Positions 1 to 11,948 of a stretch of 64,000 nucleotides of DNA are shown here, one piece after another. Position 1 is the stretch's first letter. Every line of letters begins with the position of its first letter. The notes beneath the pieces were generated by a model. It saw only the letters and a list, made by a program, of their open reading frames with translations, searched no databases and was not told where the DNA came from. Source of the DNA: Arenicola marina (lineage: Eukaryota; Annelida; Polychaeta; Arenicolidae); the NCBI GenBank assembly GCA_964019135.1, contig OZ025248.1, forward strand, positions 17,553,574 to 17,617,573. Direction: 5' to 3'. The position numbers and the translations under genes were made by a program.

Positions 1-646
1 CAGAGATACTGCATACTTCATAATAACTCTAAGGCCATAGGCTGCTGACTTTCCATTCAAAGCTTCAAAACCAATTGACATCTGATCAAAGCTGCTTTTT
101 CGATTAAATTGTTAACATCTTGCACCTAACTCGGCAACTCTTTCTTAACTGTCCACAAGCTATATTACTTAATAGTATTTCATATATGAGACATGGTTTA
201 CAAGATAAGGTCACAAGCTTCACAATATGATATACATTGCCTCTGCTTATTCATATGGCAAGCCTGTAAAATGATATCCTCTACAGTGTTAAACAAATTG
301 TCCACTCCAGATTATGTACATCTATTCTATGTGATGTGGCAAGGTACTTTAAATATCAAGAGTAGTTGATGTAATTACTTCACACACTATCTGACAAAAC
401 AGCCACTGTTTGCTATACACAAGGACATGTTCCTAGACACTGGAGTGGTGAGTGGCACTAGAATAATACCATATCAGTATGCTGAAGAGCGCAAAGTATT
501 ATTTTTTTCAGCAGTTACATCATTATTTTTAGGATTTTATGTCTTATTATTATAGTTTATAACATAAAGTCATATTGTTGTTTGAAAAATATATCTCTTT
601 TGTATTAGTTTAAGAAATATGAAAGCTGTAAAAAAAATATATATAT
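1..646. other. Unassigned AT-rich sequence
   Basis: No convincing open frame, repeat or RNA gene was seen. The sequence is AT-rich, with a short A-run followed by alternating AT just before position 646. Confidence 0.6.
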
Positions 647-1018
647 TGTCCTGGAGAGGACATTTTGTCAAAAGCGTGATGTATAGGTGACATCAACCAA
701 AAAAGTATCTTTCAAGAGTGGGATTATGTCTGATCTTTCTAAAGAGACCAATTCTTCTGCATTTAGAAATATAACAAAGTATTCCATAGAGTGACTGATC
801 TACCAGTTATCGATAATCGGTGTCCTGGAGAGGACACACTTTAAACGGAAAATCAACAAGCCTCAAACATAACTTGATGATGATAACTCACATATTCTTT
901 CCAAACCAATTGTCATGTATGAACCATCAGTTACGTCCTGTAGATGATGCTGACAAGGCTCTAGTACAGATTGCCAATGTCACTAATTTTTCAGGGATGC
1001 ATTGTTGTGGAGAGGACA
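647..1018. repeat. Three copies of a small hairpin motif
   Basis: The 16-base motif TGTCCTGGAGAGGACA occurs at 647-662 and 821-836. A decayed form, sharing GGAGAGGACA, lies at 1003-1018. The arms TGTCCT and AGGACA can pair across a 4-base loop. Spacings are 174 and 182 bp, and the sequence between motifs is only faintly similar. This could be an old tandem repeat of about 175-180 bp with only the hairpin preserved, or chance plus one duplication. Confidence 0.4.
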
Positions 1019-1417
1019 TTCAAGTTTTTATTTAACGGAAGTGACATTGCTATTGCGAATGCCCATAATTTAGTTATTCCTGGGCCGAATTACATCAAAT
1101 AACTTGTATCATATTGTTGATAGTCTATACTGCATGAGTGATAATAGCATTTATCACAAATGGACATTCATTAACGGATGATATCTTTTAGAATATGCAC
1201 AAAACTGAAATGAGACTCAAAATTGATGTTAAAAATGCATGTAACTGTCGAAGTTGTGGAGAAATAATTGATAGAATTTCATGAAAATGCTTCTGTAGAT
1301 TGCCCGTTATGGCATCTATCATATAAAACCATAGGAAACATAGCAGGGCCATTAATTAATCTGCTAAAGCGGGCAGAACCTGTTTCTGCCAAAATGCTCG
1401 GTTAACGTGAAATTGCC
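1019..1417. other. Unassigned sequence
   Basis: AT-rich sequence with no recognisable gene or repeat. Confidence 0.55.
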
Positions 1418-2293
1418 CTATGACACGTGGTGTTTCCTCCCTCGTCGAGTGATCACCTCCCGACCAGGTGGCTTCCCTTTCTATACCGTAACCCAGGGCC
1501 ATCGAACCGTGAAAGCTGATGTCGGTGTTGTTCAGTGTGGCACAAACCGACTAATTGGTAGTCATCACGCTCCCTGTCACATCCTGTATATCTCAGGGTC
1601 CTCTGCGCGGTGTCCGTACTCCAAATGTCGACCACGTGGACTGTGGGCGATAATAATTGTTGTTGTCATGACTTAATTTTTCATGTTACCGATGAAATGC
1701 GCTCTGTTTATGGACACGTCTGATAATTAAACGATCGTGTCGTTCTATCTTGCAAAACTGACACTTTCACACATTATAATATTGGTGTATTCATCATAGT
1801 CACACAATGAGTAATAACTACAATACCCATGTCAGTAACGATATGACGGCGGCCATCTTGGAAGTGATATAAACTATGAACCACACTCAATGCAGTTCTT
1901 TTTAGGACAAATCATCTTCTCAAATTCCGATTGAGAACGATTACATCATCATCAATCTGAGCCTTGTAACCAGGTACAGTTACAATGAATTAACTCTTAT
2001 TCTCGCATCAGCCTTCACATGGACATTATTCCGAATACCAACTTTATTTGGGGGAGCGTTGGGTGGGTTTCATGTTAAATCATACAATACAACACACAAT
2101 GATTAGCTGATAGCTGAATAATATAGCAAAGATTGCAGAAAACAAATATTTTAATTGCAGGGTTAGGAGCCTGGTGTGCAATCCAATAAATAGTAATTTT
2201 AATTCATTCAAATATTATGCAGCCTGCTACGCATGAAGCGTTTTATTAACCTGGTCTCCTACCTTGCTCCGTTGGATCGGGGATGAGGGCGTC
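1418..2293. repeat. Copy A of a diverged duplicated segment
   Basis: This segment aligns by eye, in the same orientation, with 14241-15857 (copy B). Shared blocks are 1418-1740 with 14241-14587, 1748-1815 with 15384-15445, and 2005-2293 with 15465-15857. Copy A has about 175 bp (around 1815-2000) that copy B lacks. It lacks the roughly 795-bp block at 14590-15383 and the 111-bp hairpin at 15706-15816. The open frame at 1407-1676 falls inside and has no recognisable domain. Whether this is a local segmental duplication or two members of a dispersed family cannot be decided here. Confidence 0.75.
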
Positions 2294-2696
2294 AAACTAC
2301 ATCACCTTCCGCAACTGTTCATGTGGTGATGTCCACTGTTGATAGTTAGGTGGACAGAGGAATAAACGTGATTTAAGGAGCAAGCGAGTCACTGCGCGTG
2401 TCTCTGCCCGCTACAATAAGGGCACACAGCTCCGCGCTCCACACCACGCCACACCACACTGTCGCCGTTGGATGCAATACCAATTTACAGGCGTTGACGA
2501 GAAAGTTATATATCGTGAGGGAGCAGATAAGACGGGTCCCTTTTGTCATTCAGGCTTGACATGAGCCGCCAAGACTCCTACGCACATGTGGCCACGTGTT
2601 TCGTGTCGTATTGGGGGATGGGCGGATAGCGAGGCTCTGGGTGGTGTGGCTGCAACCGCGGCAAATAATGCATGGGAGGGTATATTCATCCCTCAC
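2294..2696. other. Unassigned sequence
   Basis: No recognisable gene. Overlapping open frames continue into the pyrimidine tract and look like low-complexity shadows. Confidence 0.5.
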
Positions 2697-2720
2697 TCGC
2701 TCCCCCCCCCCTCTCCCTCC

Positions 2721-2751
<31 letters not shown>

Positions 2752-2756
2752 GCTCC
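2697..2756. repeat. Polypyrimidine tract with C10 and (CT)n
   Basis: A run of ten C (2702-2711) is followed by CCCTCC-type sequence and about a dozen CT dinucleotides. The top strand is almost pure pyrimidine for about 55 bases. A shorter GA-rich stretch lies at about 3009-3027. Confidence 0.85.
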
Positions 2757-3880
2757 TGGTGTCACTTGATCGCTTTCTGTGGAATCGTTCTGGAAGCTGC
2801 GTGTCACACGTGGTCAGCTCACAATGTCATTACCCCCATTACCCCCAACCCCCGCCCATTGCACCTTCCCTCACAGTCATTACGCGGTCCATGCAGTGCA
2901 AACATACTTCTCGTTATTTGCTTAGGATCATGTAATAGGAGCGAGAAGGGAACATAGCGCTCGAGACGACGACCGGGGGCGTAACGAGCGAGATAATTTG
3001 GCAGAGCGAATGAGAGAGAGAGAGATAGACACACAGACAACGTAATGGAAAATAGTCCCTCTGTCTCTTGGTTTTATCGAAACACGTGTCTCAATTGGCA
3101 TTTGGCTTTTACAGACAGTCCTACATCTCGGCCACTGCACCACGTGACCGTGCCCAGACTACAGTGTCGCCCCCTGGGTGGAAAGCCTACCTTGGCGGCG
3201 TCGCGGGGAATATACCTTGTCATCAAGCGTTCTGTGATCAGGGGATTTTTTATTGTGTCAGGTGTCCGTGGCAGTCGACCGGGATCTGGTGGCTCTGAAA
3301 CCTGTGTTTTCGGTGTAGAATATAGGAGCCTCGCCAGGACAGCGGGTCACAACGATGGACTGACTGCGCATCCTGCATCCTACGGATCTATCGGCAGAGG
3401 GCGCACAGCTTAAGCTATAGTCTATCTGCCCCACGTCCAATTTAACCATAAGAATTATTGTTTATAAGCGAAAATTGAACATGAATCTAACCAAAGACTA
3501 GGAATTCATTCGATTTTGATTAATTAGAATCCATGTTTAATTTCGAACAATGTTCGATCAAGGTCAAAGGCATGAAGCGTTTTGAACTTTCACCCCGTCT
3601 TATTTTGAAATGTTGTTTTGGGCAACTCTTTCATTGTGATCGTACGACAACGAAATGTCTATATTTGTCAAATTCTGCATCGATAATACAAAAAAAGTTA
3701 AGCAATCATCACACCGTCTACATCCTTGGACTTGCTCGCCTATCTGACGCTGTAGGACTCAACAAGCGTTTTAAATCCGGATAACGTCAATAAGCCACTC
3801 GCTCGAAATCGACGCCAGACATTTGCGATTGCTTGCTTTCTAACAAGTCGAAATCTGCGGCATGGAGAAAGTAAAAAGCT
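2757..3880. other. Unassigned sequence
   Basis: Several open frames of up to 122 codons overlap on both strands, with no family features. No RNA gene or inverted-repeat element was seen. The right edge is the sharp start of the 2.56-kb tandem duplication. Confidence 0.5.
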
Positions 3881-5204
3881 CTTCTGTCAGTAAGACTCCA
3901 GCCTATGGCTGGTTTTGGCTCTTGTTTTTTATTTAAAAACAAAACAAATCCTGGGATTTTCGACAGATGGATATAAAAGTGTTTACGTCGTCGTATTTTC
4001 CGTCTCCACATTGCCCGTGGCAGTCCTGCCTTCCATGGTAACGGCGTTGATGGGGACATTGAAGTGGACAAATGAGGGGACACTAATGTCGATATTCCTG
4101 ATGCCCTTTAACAGCTTATTATGACGTCTTAAAATAACCCCCGGCATGCCGAGTGGGCCTGGGGTGGGCTTCATGCAGCCATGCAGCTGCGAAAACACGC
4201 TTCATGAAGTCGATTTGTCGATTGCCATCTTCTATGCGGGAAGACTCCACAAAGGGCGACTTGTTTGGCGTCGCCGCAGCAGCAGCAGGTCAGGTCGATG
4301 GCCGCCAGGAGCCGCCTCAAGAGCTGCTGCATAGGCCGCGCAACGTGAAGAGGATATATTGCGGACGTTACGATATTGACATCAGTGTTTATTCATTGCC
4401 GCCGATGAAGTTTTTGTATTCAATTACCAGCCATAATGCATACTTTGCTCCACTCCGTGGCGCCTCCTGCCGGTCGATGTATGGGTTAAAACGACAACGG
4501 GCGCCATCTACCGAGCAGGATGGGAACTGCCAATTCTCCACCCATCGGCAAGCGAGACAACCTGACTAAAGTCAAGCTATAGTCAAATTTACGTGGAGAT
4601 GATTGCTGAGGATGGCCTGATGGTTATTGTCGGCTATTAGACAGGGGTGGGTGGTTGGGGAGGAGGGTGTGGGTCACATAAACTAACAACCGATATATCT
4701 GAGTGGCAAACATGGGGGCGGTGGGCGAAGGGATTACAGGGGCATTCTAATGAATTCCATCTCAATTATTACCCCTGATATACACCCAGCGGTCGGTGTA
4801 TTTATCACATCTCCAGATTACCTAGCCCAGAAGTCCGGCGTACCATCATGTCCCTCCATCTGTGGACATTGATTGAGCGAGTGGGAATGCAAATCCATCA
4901 GATCTTATGCGGTGAAGTATAACAAACAACCGTTCTGTATCCATCGAGGTACTCGGGCTGTCCCCAAGCATGTCACACGAGCTTGTTTGTTTGGTAGGCC
5001 GGCTGTTCAGAGAGCAATTCTATAAATAAACAATTAAGGCTTGATCCGTGGCAATATTCCACTCCCCCGTGTGGTGTTCCATGGAGCCGTCTGATCCCGG
5101 CTTGGTCTGACGTAGATGCCGCTAGCAGCACCCGGAGGGATCATGGCACGACGGAGCAGAAGGTGGGGCCGGGTGGGAAGGGGGAGGAGGGGGGCTGGGT
5201 CGCT

Positions 5205-5476
5205 GGCTGTTAAATAAGCCCCAGTGTGAGTTGTGATGAATATGCATAGAGGCATGATCAAACATTGTGGCGTTAGGAAGAATAAACCAAGCTTTATATT
5301 GATCACACGCTGTGAGATTGCGCCTTTCACGAATAGTCTGGTTGAACAGGGGACATACGTAATACTTAAAGCTGGCATGGAACAATTGCACATCTATATT
5401 ATTAAGGTTTGAAATCGCTTGGAGAAATGTCTTGGACAATATCTGGCCGTATGAGGGTTGATTCTCTATTAAATAT
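5205..5476 (-). other. 272-bp block identical in both copies of the 2.56-kb unit
   Basis: No base difference was found by eye between 5205-5476 and 7763-8034, although differences occur just outside both ends. On the minus strand the block contains most of a frame of about 90 codons including QLFHASFKYYVCPLFN; a second minus frame is also open. I recognise no domain. Possible explanations are purifying selection, local gene conversion, or chance in a young duplication. Confidence 0.3.
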
Positions 5477-6170
5477 CTACTATAAACATAAAAAGGGCAA
5501 CTCACTTCGAATCACCATAAATAAGCTACATGCTCATCGTCTTACGAAGACGGACTAATGCCAACGAACACAGCATGGACCAGTCTGTCTGGACTGCCAT
5601 AAGCCACACCTTGGTGACACCACTGACCATGCCATTGTTAGAGTGTACAGCTAGCGCTCACTCATATTTACGGTACTTGGTTAGAACGATATCGACGGAA
5701 TCCGGTGTGTCTCTCTTATCTATCCAGATCCACGTCCCCTTGTTGTGTATTTTAGTCACACAGTCTATTTCAGCGTCCGTGAGTGATGTATTCAAAGTGT
5801 ATTCAACTATGTATGAGCAATGGGCCAAATGCAGTACTATTTTCACATCCGGTCCAATTTCAGATTAGACTTGATGCCGGAATTAGATTGTTTGGCTCCG
5901 GCGGACGGCTGCAACGATTTCTGGGAAGTAGTAATACAACGGTTCATACTGTTTGGCCGTATACGATTAATTTTTTTGCGCTGATCAATATCGAAATACA
6001 CATGTAAATGACAGCTCGAACATAACCAAATAAGTTTAGGGTGGGAGAAAGGCAGCGGTAGATAGGTGAGGAGAGAAAATGAACACAGAGCAGGGAACAA
6101 GAGGGAGGGTTAAAATAGAAAACAATTAAAATATATTTACTTGGTACCAGTCACTTAATAATAGATATTA

Positions 6171-6376
6171 TCAGAAGCGACCAGTAGAGCCGATATAAAT
6201 TGGCACAACCTTGAAAATGGAAATGTAATCATCATTACTTTTGTCGGCAGAGTTAGAAACAAGTTTCATTACCCTAATATAACCGCTTTTCATAATCGCC
6301 TTCACTTGACTAAAATTTTCACTGAGCAAAATGATAACATTAAAATACCGATTCATGATACCGCTGTAATACTCGT
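6171..6376 (-). other. Open segment behind a splice-acceptor-like tract (weak exon candidate)
   Basis: On the minus strand a pyrimidine-rich run ending TGTCTGCATCAG (AG at 6377-6378) precedes 67 open codons that stop at 6171-6173. Copy 2 repeats the arrangement at 8729-8934. Within the segment the copies differ at one codon (Asn/Asp). The translation contains NVIILLSENF and, about 40 residues later, VVPIYIG. The first string loosely resembles a core strand of TIR domains, but the rest does not fit well enough to assign a family. No strong donor or neighbouring exon was identified. Confidence 0.15.
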
Positions 6377-6443
6377 CTGATGCAGACAAAGGGCACAAGT
6401 AGGTCATTAAATGTACATGATCAAACGAGCTACCCCGTTACCA

Positions 6444-9003
6444 CTTCTGTCAGTAAGACTCCAGCCTATGGCTGGTTTTGGCTCTTGTTTTTTATTTAAA
6501 AACAAAACAAATCCTGGGATTTTCGACAGATGGATATAAAAGTGTTTACGTCGTCGTATTTTCCGTCTCCACATTGCCCGTGGCAGTCCTGCCTTCCGTG
6601 GTAACGGCGTTGATGGGGACACTGAAGTGGACAAATGAGGGGACACTAATGTCGATATTCCTGATGCCCTTTAACAGCTTATTATGACGTCTTAAAATAA
6701 CCCCCGGCATGCCGAGTGGGCCTGGGGTGGGCTTCATGCAGCCATGCAGCTGCGAAAACACGCTTCATGAAGTCGATTTGTCGATTGCCATCTTCTATGC
6801 GGGAAGACTCCACAAAGGGCGACTTGTTTGGCGTCGCCGCAGCAGCAGCAGGTCAGGTCAATGGCCGCCAGGTGCCGCCTCAAGAGCTGCTGATTAGGCC
6901 GCGCAACGTGAAGAGGATATATTGCGGACGTTACGATATTGACATCAGTGTTTATTCATTGCCGCCGATGAAGTTTTTGTATTCAATTACCAGCCATAAT
7001 GCACAATTTGCTCCACTCGGTGGCGCATCCTGCCGGTCGATGTATGGGTTAAAACGACAACGGGCGCCATCTACCGAGCAGGATGGGAACTGCCAATTCT
7101 CCACCCATCGGAAAGCGAGACAACCTGACTAAAGTCAAGCTATAATCAAATTTACGCGGAGATGATTGCTGATGATGGCCTGATGGTTATTGTCGGCTAT
7201 TAGACAGGAGTGGGTGGTTGGGGAGGAGGGTGTGGGTCACATTAACTAACAACCGATTTATCTGAGTGGCAAACATGGGGGCGGTGGGCGAAGGGATTAC
7301 AGGGGCATTCTAATGAATTCCATCTCAATTATTACCCCTGATATACACCCAGCGGTCGGTGTATTTACCACATCTCCAGATTACCTAGCCCAGCAGTCCG
7401 GCGTATCATCATGTCCCTCCATCTCTGGACATTGATTGAGCGAGTGGCAATGCAAATCCACCAGATCTTATGCGGTGAAGTAAAACAAACAACCGTTCGG
7501 CATCCATCGAGGTATTCGGGCTGTCCCCAAGCATGTCACACGAGCTTGTTTGTTTGGTAGGCCGGCTGTTCAGAGAGCAATTCTATCAATAAACAATTAA
7601 GGCTTGATCCGTGGCAATATTCCACTCCCCCGTGTGGTGTTCCATGGAGTCGTCTGATCCCGGCTTGGTCTGACGTAGATGCCGCTAGCAGCACCCGGAG
7701 GGATCATGGCACGACGGAACAGAAGGTGGGGCCGGGTGGGAAGGGGGGGGGCCTGGGTCGCGGGCTGTTAAATAAGCCCCAGTGTGAGTTGTGATGAATA
7801 TGCATAGAGGCATGATCAAACATTGTGGCGTTAGGAAGAATAAACCAAGCTTTATATTGATCACACGCTGTGAGATTGCGCCTTTCACGAATAGTCTGGT
7901 TGAACAGGGGACATACGTAATACTTAAAGCTGGCATGGAACAATTGCACATCTATATTATTAAGGTTTGAAATCGCTTGGAGAAATGTCTTGGACAATAT
8001 CTGGCCGTATGAGGGTTGATTCTCTATTAAATATATACTATCAAAATAAAAAGGGCAACTCACTTCGAATCACCATAAATAAGCTACATGCCCATCGTCT
8101 TACGAAGACGGACTGATGCCAACGAACACAGCATGGACCAGTCTGTCTGGACTGCCATAAGCCACACCTTGGTGACACCACTGACCATGCCATTGTTAGA
8201 ACGTACAGCTAGCGCTCACTCATATTTACGGTACTTGGTTATAACGATATCGACGGAATCCGACGTGTCTCTCTTATCTATCCTGATCCACGTCCCCCTG
8301 GTGTGTATTTTAGTCACACAGTCTATTTCAGCGTCCGTGAGTGACGTATTCAAAGTGTATTCAACTATGTATGAGCAATGGGCCAAATGCAGACCTATTT
8401 TCACATCCGGTCCAATTTCAGATTAGACTTTATGCCGGAATTAGATTGTTTGGCTCCGGCGGACGGCTGCAACGATTTCTGGGAAGTAATACTAACAACG
8501 GTTCATACTGTTTGGCCGTATACGATTTATTTTTCGCGCTGATCAATATCGAAATACACATGTAAATGACAGCTCGAACATAACCAAATAAGTTTAGGGT
8601 GGGAGAAAGGCAGCGGTAGATAGGTGAGGAGAGAAAATGAACAGAGAGCAGGGAACAAGAGGGAGGGTTAAAATAGAAAACAATTAAAATATATTTACTT
8701 GGTACCAGTCACTTAATAATAGATATTATCAGAAGCGACCAGTAGAGCCGATATAAATTGGCACAACCTTGAAAATGGAAATGTAATCATCATTACTTTT
8801 GTCGGCAGAGTTAGAAACAAGTTTCATTACCCTAATATAACCGCTTTTCATAATCGCCTTCACTTGACTAAAATCTTCACTGAGCAAAATGATAACATTA
8901 AAATACCGATTCATGATACCGCTGTAATACTCGTCTGATGCAGACAAAGGGCACAAGTAGGCCATTAAATGAACATGATCAAACGAGCTACCCCGTTACC
9001 ACC
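6444..9003. repeat. 2.56-kb tandem duplication, copy 2
   Basis: Second head-to-tail copy of the unit at 3881-6443, 2,560 bp long. It starts directly at the end of copy 1 and stops at the same CCCCGTTACCA boundary. Counterparts of copy 1 open frames lie at 6716-7132 (+), 7704-8063 (-), 8088-8426 (+), 8216-8404 (-) and 8729-8965 (-). The small indels relative to copy 1 include a G-rich stretch near 7745. Confidence 0.95.
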
Positions 9004-11948
9004 TATCTATCTCCATGGCTGGGAACAACCCAAGAACGCAGTGCTGCGAGGCGAGGTGCCAGATTTAGCCAGGATGTACCTTCCAAGCCTGTGCCTTGGA
9101 TTGGCTGCAGTCGGCGAAACAAGAGGTGATCACTCAAGGTGTCGGACTTACAGCGGTGTATTGTTATGAATATTTGATAACCTTAAAACCAAAATGCTCA
9201 GGATGAAATGGACACTATTTCACAGGCGAGAAGACTAGCATAATAAATCTATACGGATAGAAGGGGTGCAGGGAGGGAGGCTTGAGGTAACCACCTCCCC
9301 CCCCCCCGGGACATACACTCCTAATACCTAAAACATCTGCGGTCGTTTCACCGGTCGACTAAGAACTTGTCATTTTTTTAATTAAGCCCCATTCAACCAA
9401 TCTGCGCACAAACCTGGCCTAAATCACCCACCCAAACCAATCATTGATTGCGAAAAGAGCGCTCAAACACGATATTTACAAACGGGCAGCATATTTCATT
9501 GCTTTTAAATCCAATATCAGAGTTCACCCTCTGCTACCACGTGTGTAAAGCCAAGACGGTCCATACGCCAGACCGGGATATAGGTCCTAACATATTAGAC
9601 GGCAAGATCGATGTATGTCATTATATATATATATATACATATATAGCACGATAAGGGTAATAGTGGCACTAAATCAATTACATAGCTGATAAATCACCCA
9701 CACTAGATATAGTCCATTACTTATATCCTCTAGATGTAGGCTTTCAGGGTTAAACATGGCTGATCAATCGATGATATCTACTGATAGTGTGATATAAAAG
9801 CTACATTATGGTATGGCGTCAAGCCATTTGTCATGGCCCCAACAACTGCGATGCAACAGATAATACGGCACGTTACATTGCTGATCATGACCATATATTA
9901 GTTTTACAAAACTTTATTAAAGCGATGTCTTAACATGGCGACATCAACCGATTGATCATGTGGGACGGAAGGACCGCCCACCCCTCCTCTCGACAACCCC
10001 AACACGCAGTGGGGATTACAAATAACTCTCCCATCCCAAACTCTACCCCACACTCAGTTCTTCACATTCTCAAACTGCTTTATTTATTTCAGAGCCCCCC
10101 CCCCCCCCCCCCAACCAGTCAATTTTTAAAGTACCCGTTCTCTAGATGTATCTTTCATCAATGTCCGCTGTCTCCGGAATCAATGGGCACACCAGGAACC
10201 CCCCGACCAGATTTGTGTAACACCCCCCGCCCCCCCGGGTGCCGACCACAGTGCAGAAAGTGGATATTATTCCAAAAAACAGACATTATATTCATTACCT
10301 GAGTAACAGGTGAGCAGGATGTCAATAACCAAATGCACCAATAAGTACAAACCCAAAAACAAAAGTTGAAAGCACACGCCATTCCTTGACTCGGCACTCG
10401 CTGCGCACACCACAAATTTTGAAGGTGAGATCATGCGGCAAGCACGTAGGCCCCATGACAGACACGCGTCGCCGATCCGGGTGGAACATGATGGAAGCCC
10501 CGACACAGCAGCACCTTGCAACAGTTGAAGCTGACAGCCAGCAAGCTAGTTCCGCGTAAACCGGGCGTCGCGACAAAATGTCGCCTCCGTTTTCTTGATG
10601 TCGGCACGCTGGAATGCCGCGCGATGACTCGCCGCAGATTGAGTGCGTTGATAAAGACAGCGATGTCGGTGTCCTCGAGTTACGCTCTCGTTTATAGGCA
10701 ATTATCGTGTTTTCTGGCGCATCGGATAGATGGATTGCCAACCAAAGTGCGACGTCAATCTCCTGCTCTCGTCTTTGTTCTATCATTGACTATAAGGTAT
10801 GTTGCGTTTAATCGCGTGGACATGTCGGGGATGGATAAAATTCTGTAGAAAATATGACAGCCATTAATTTTGTTATTTTTCTAGCCTGTTTCACAGTGTT
10901 CCCAGACAATGGAGACAATACTGTTAGGAACGAAATTGTCGTTGATGAAACATAAACACGTGGCAGTGGATGGGGGGGGGGGGTAGATTGCTTAAGAGTA
11001 GAAGTCTTGCAATGGTAGGCCTATTTATGAACGTTTTATTCAAGGGCTCAAGATACGCGAGAAATGGGTTGATACGTTACACATCGGTACAGATGCAAGT
11101 CAGTGGGGCAGGATCTACAAGTTACTTCTAAAAATGCACATGGGTTAACAAAATAAATTTCAATTTGTCGCTATGTACAAACTAATAAGTCTTCATCGGT
11201 GTAGTTTAGCCATCCAGAAATGCGTCTTTTGTCGGGACTTCGTTGAATGCTCACACTGCCCAAGTAAGTCATCCAGCAACATTTCACCGTAGATAGGGCT
11301 ATACAGTTCTCGCGTTCGGGCCGTGAGACTTCAGTGTTGGGGACAAACAAACACACGTGCTCCATGTTGAAGTATAGGCAGCTATAAGTCAGTTTCTTTC
11401 CAGATTTATTCTAAAGACTATGAGTACCATTTCACTAAACATGGCTATGGGAGATATACGTTAAAATATTTGGAGGCGATGAAGCGCAAAACTTTGGGAA
11501 TATGCAGGGAAAAATCCGTCTTCAAAACACTCAAATGCTAAAAATAACGTTTTAAATTTAGCCCTGTACACAGGCTTTCGCAAGTTCGCCAAACTTTCGC
11601 GTGCCTCCGTGGTAACAAAAACGGCGAGAGCAAGTGATCGACTTAACCATTCCGGTGTCAAAATGTGCAGTGCATGGAGTAACAACACACGGGTGCGTAA
11701 TTAAACCACACAGTAAAGATAAAATAAGACCAGCTGGATGCTTTCGAATAACTTTTAGATCAAGAAAAGACCAAGTTTGTTAAGTTTTCTGTGTGAAGCG
11801 TTGCGCCAACGTTGTCACCGGAGAGAATCCGTATGACGTCATAATGCCTCGTTTTCGTAGCAAATGCAAAAAAACGTTAGTTTCTCAGTTGCATTGTGAA
11901 GTCGTATGAAATATACGTCATTGTGATGGCGCCAACGAATAAAAATAT
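9004..11948. other. Unassigned sequence with C/G homopolymers
   Basis: No gene recognised. It contains C11 at 9297-9307, an AT-alternating stretch at 9621-9646, C18 at 10095-10112 and G12 at 10972-10983. A 154-codon minus-strand frame at 10322-10786 and a 116-codon plus frame at 9952-10302 overlap each other and show no domain. A full CRE-like TGACGTCA lies near 11835. Confidence 0.5.
10095..10112. repeat. C18 homopolymer
   Basis: Eighteen consecutive C, one of sixteen G or C runs of at least 10 bases in the window. Confidence 0.95.

Larger units (their letters stand above)
3881..6443. repeat. 2.56-kb tandem duplication, copy 1
   Basis: 2,563 bp is repeated head-to-tail at 6444-9003. The unit begins at CTTCTGTCAGTAAGACTCC and ends at CTACCCCGTTACCA. 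The two copies differ by roughly 1-3% with a few small indels. No clear homology is seen between the outer boundaries, so the duplication was not obviously made by recombination between flanking repeats. Open frames present in both copies are 4153-4569 (+), 5122-5505 (-), 5530-5868 (+), 5658-5846 (-) and 6171-6407 (-). Where differences are frequent they are mostly amino-acid changing, which argues against coding there. Confidence 0.95.

Noticed and set aside
4153..4569. 138-codon frame conserved in both copies of the 2.56-kb unit (also 6716-7132)
   Set aside because: Copy differences change six codons and leave one silent, the pattern of non-coding drift; no domain is recognised.
5658..5846. 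Protein-like minus-strand frame of 62 codons (also 8216-8404)
   Set aside because: Six replacements against two silent changes between copies match neutral expectation.
10322..10786. 154-codon minus-strand frame
   Set aside because: No recognisable motif, overlapping frames on the other strand, and no splice or promoter signals that single it out.
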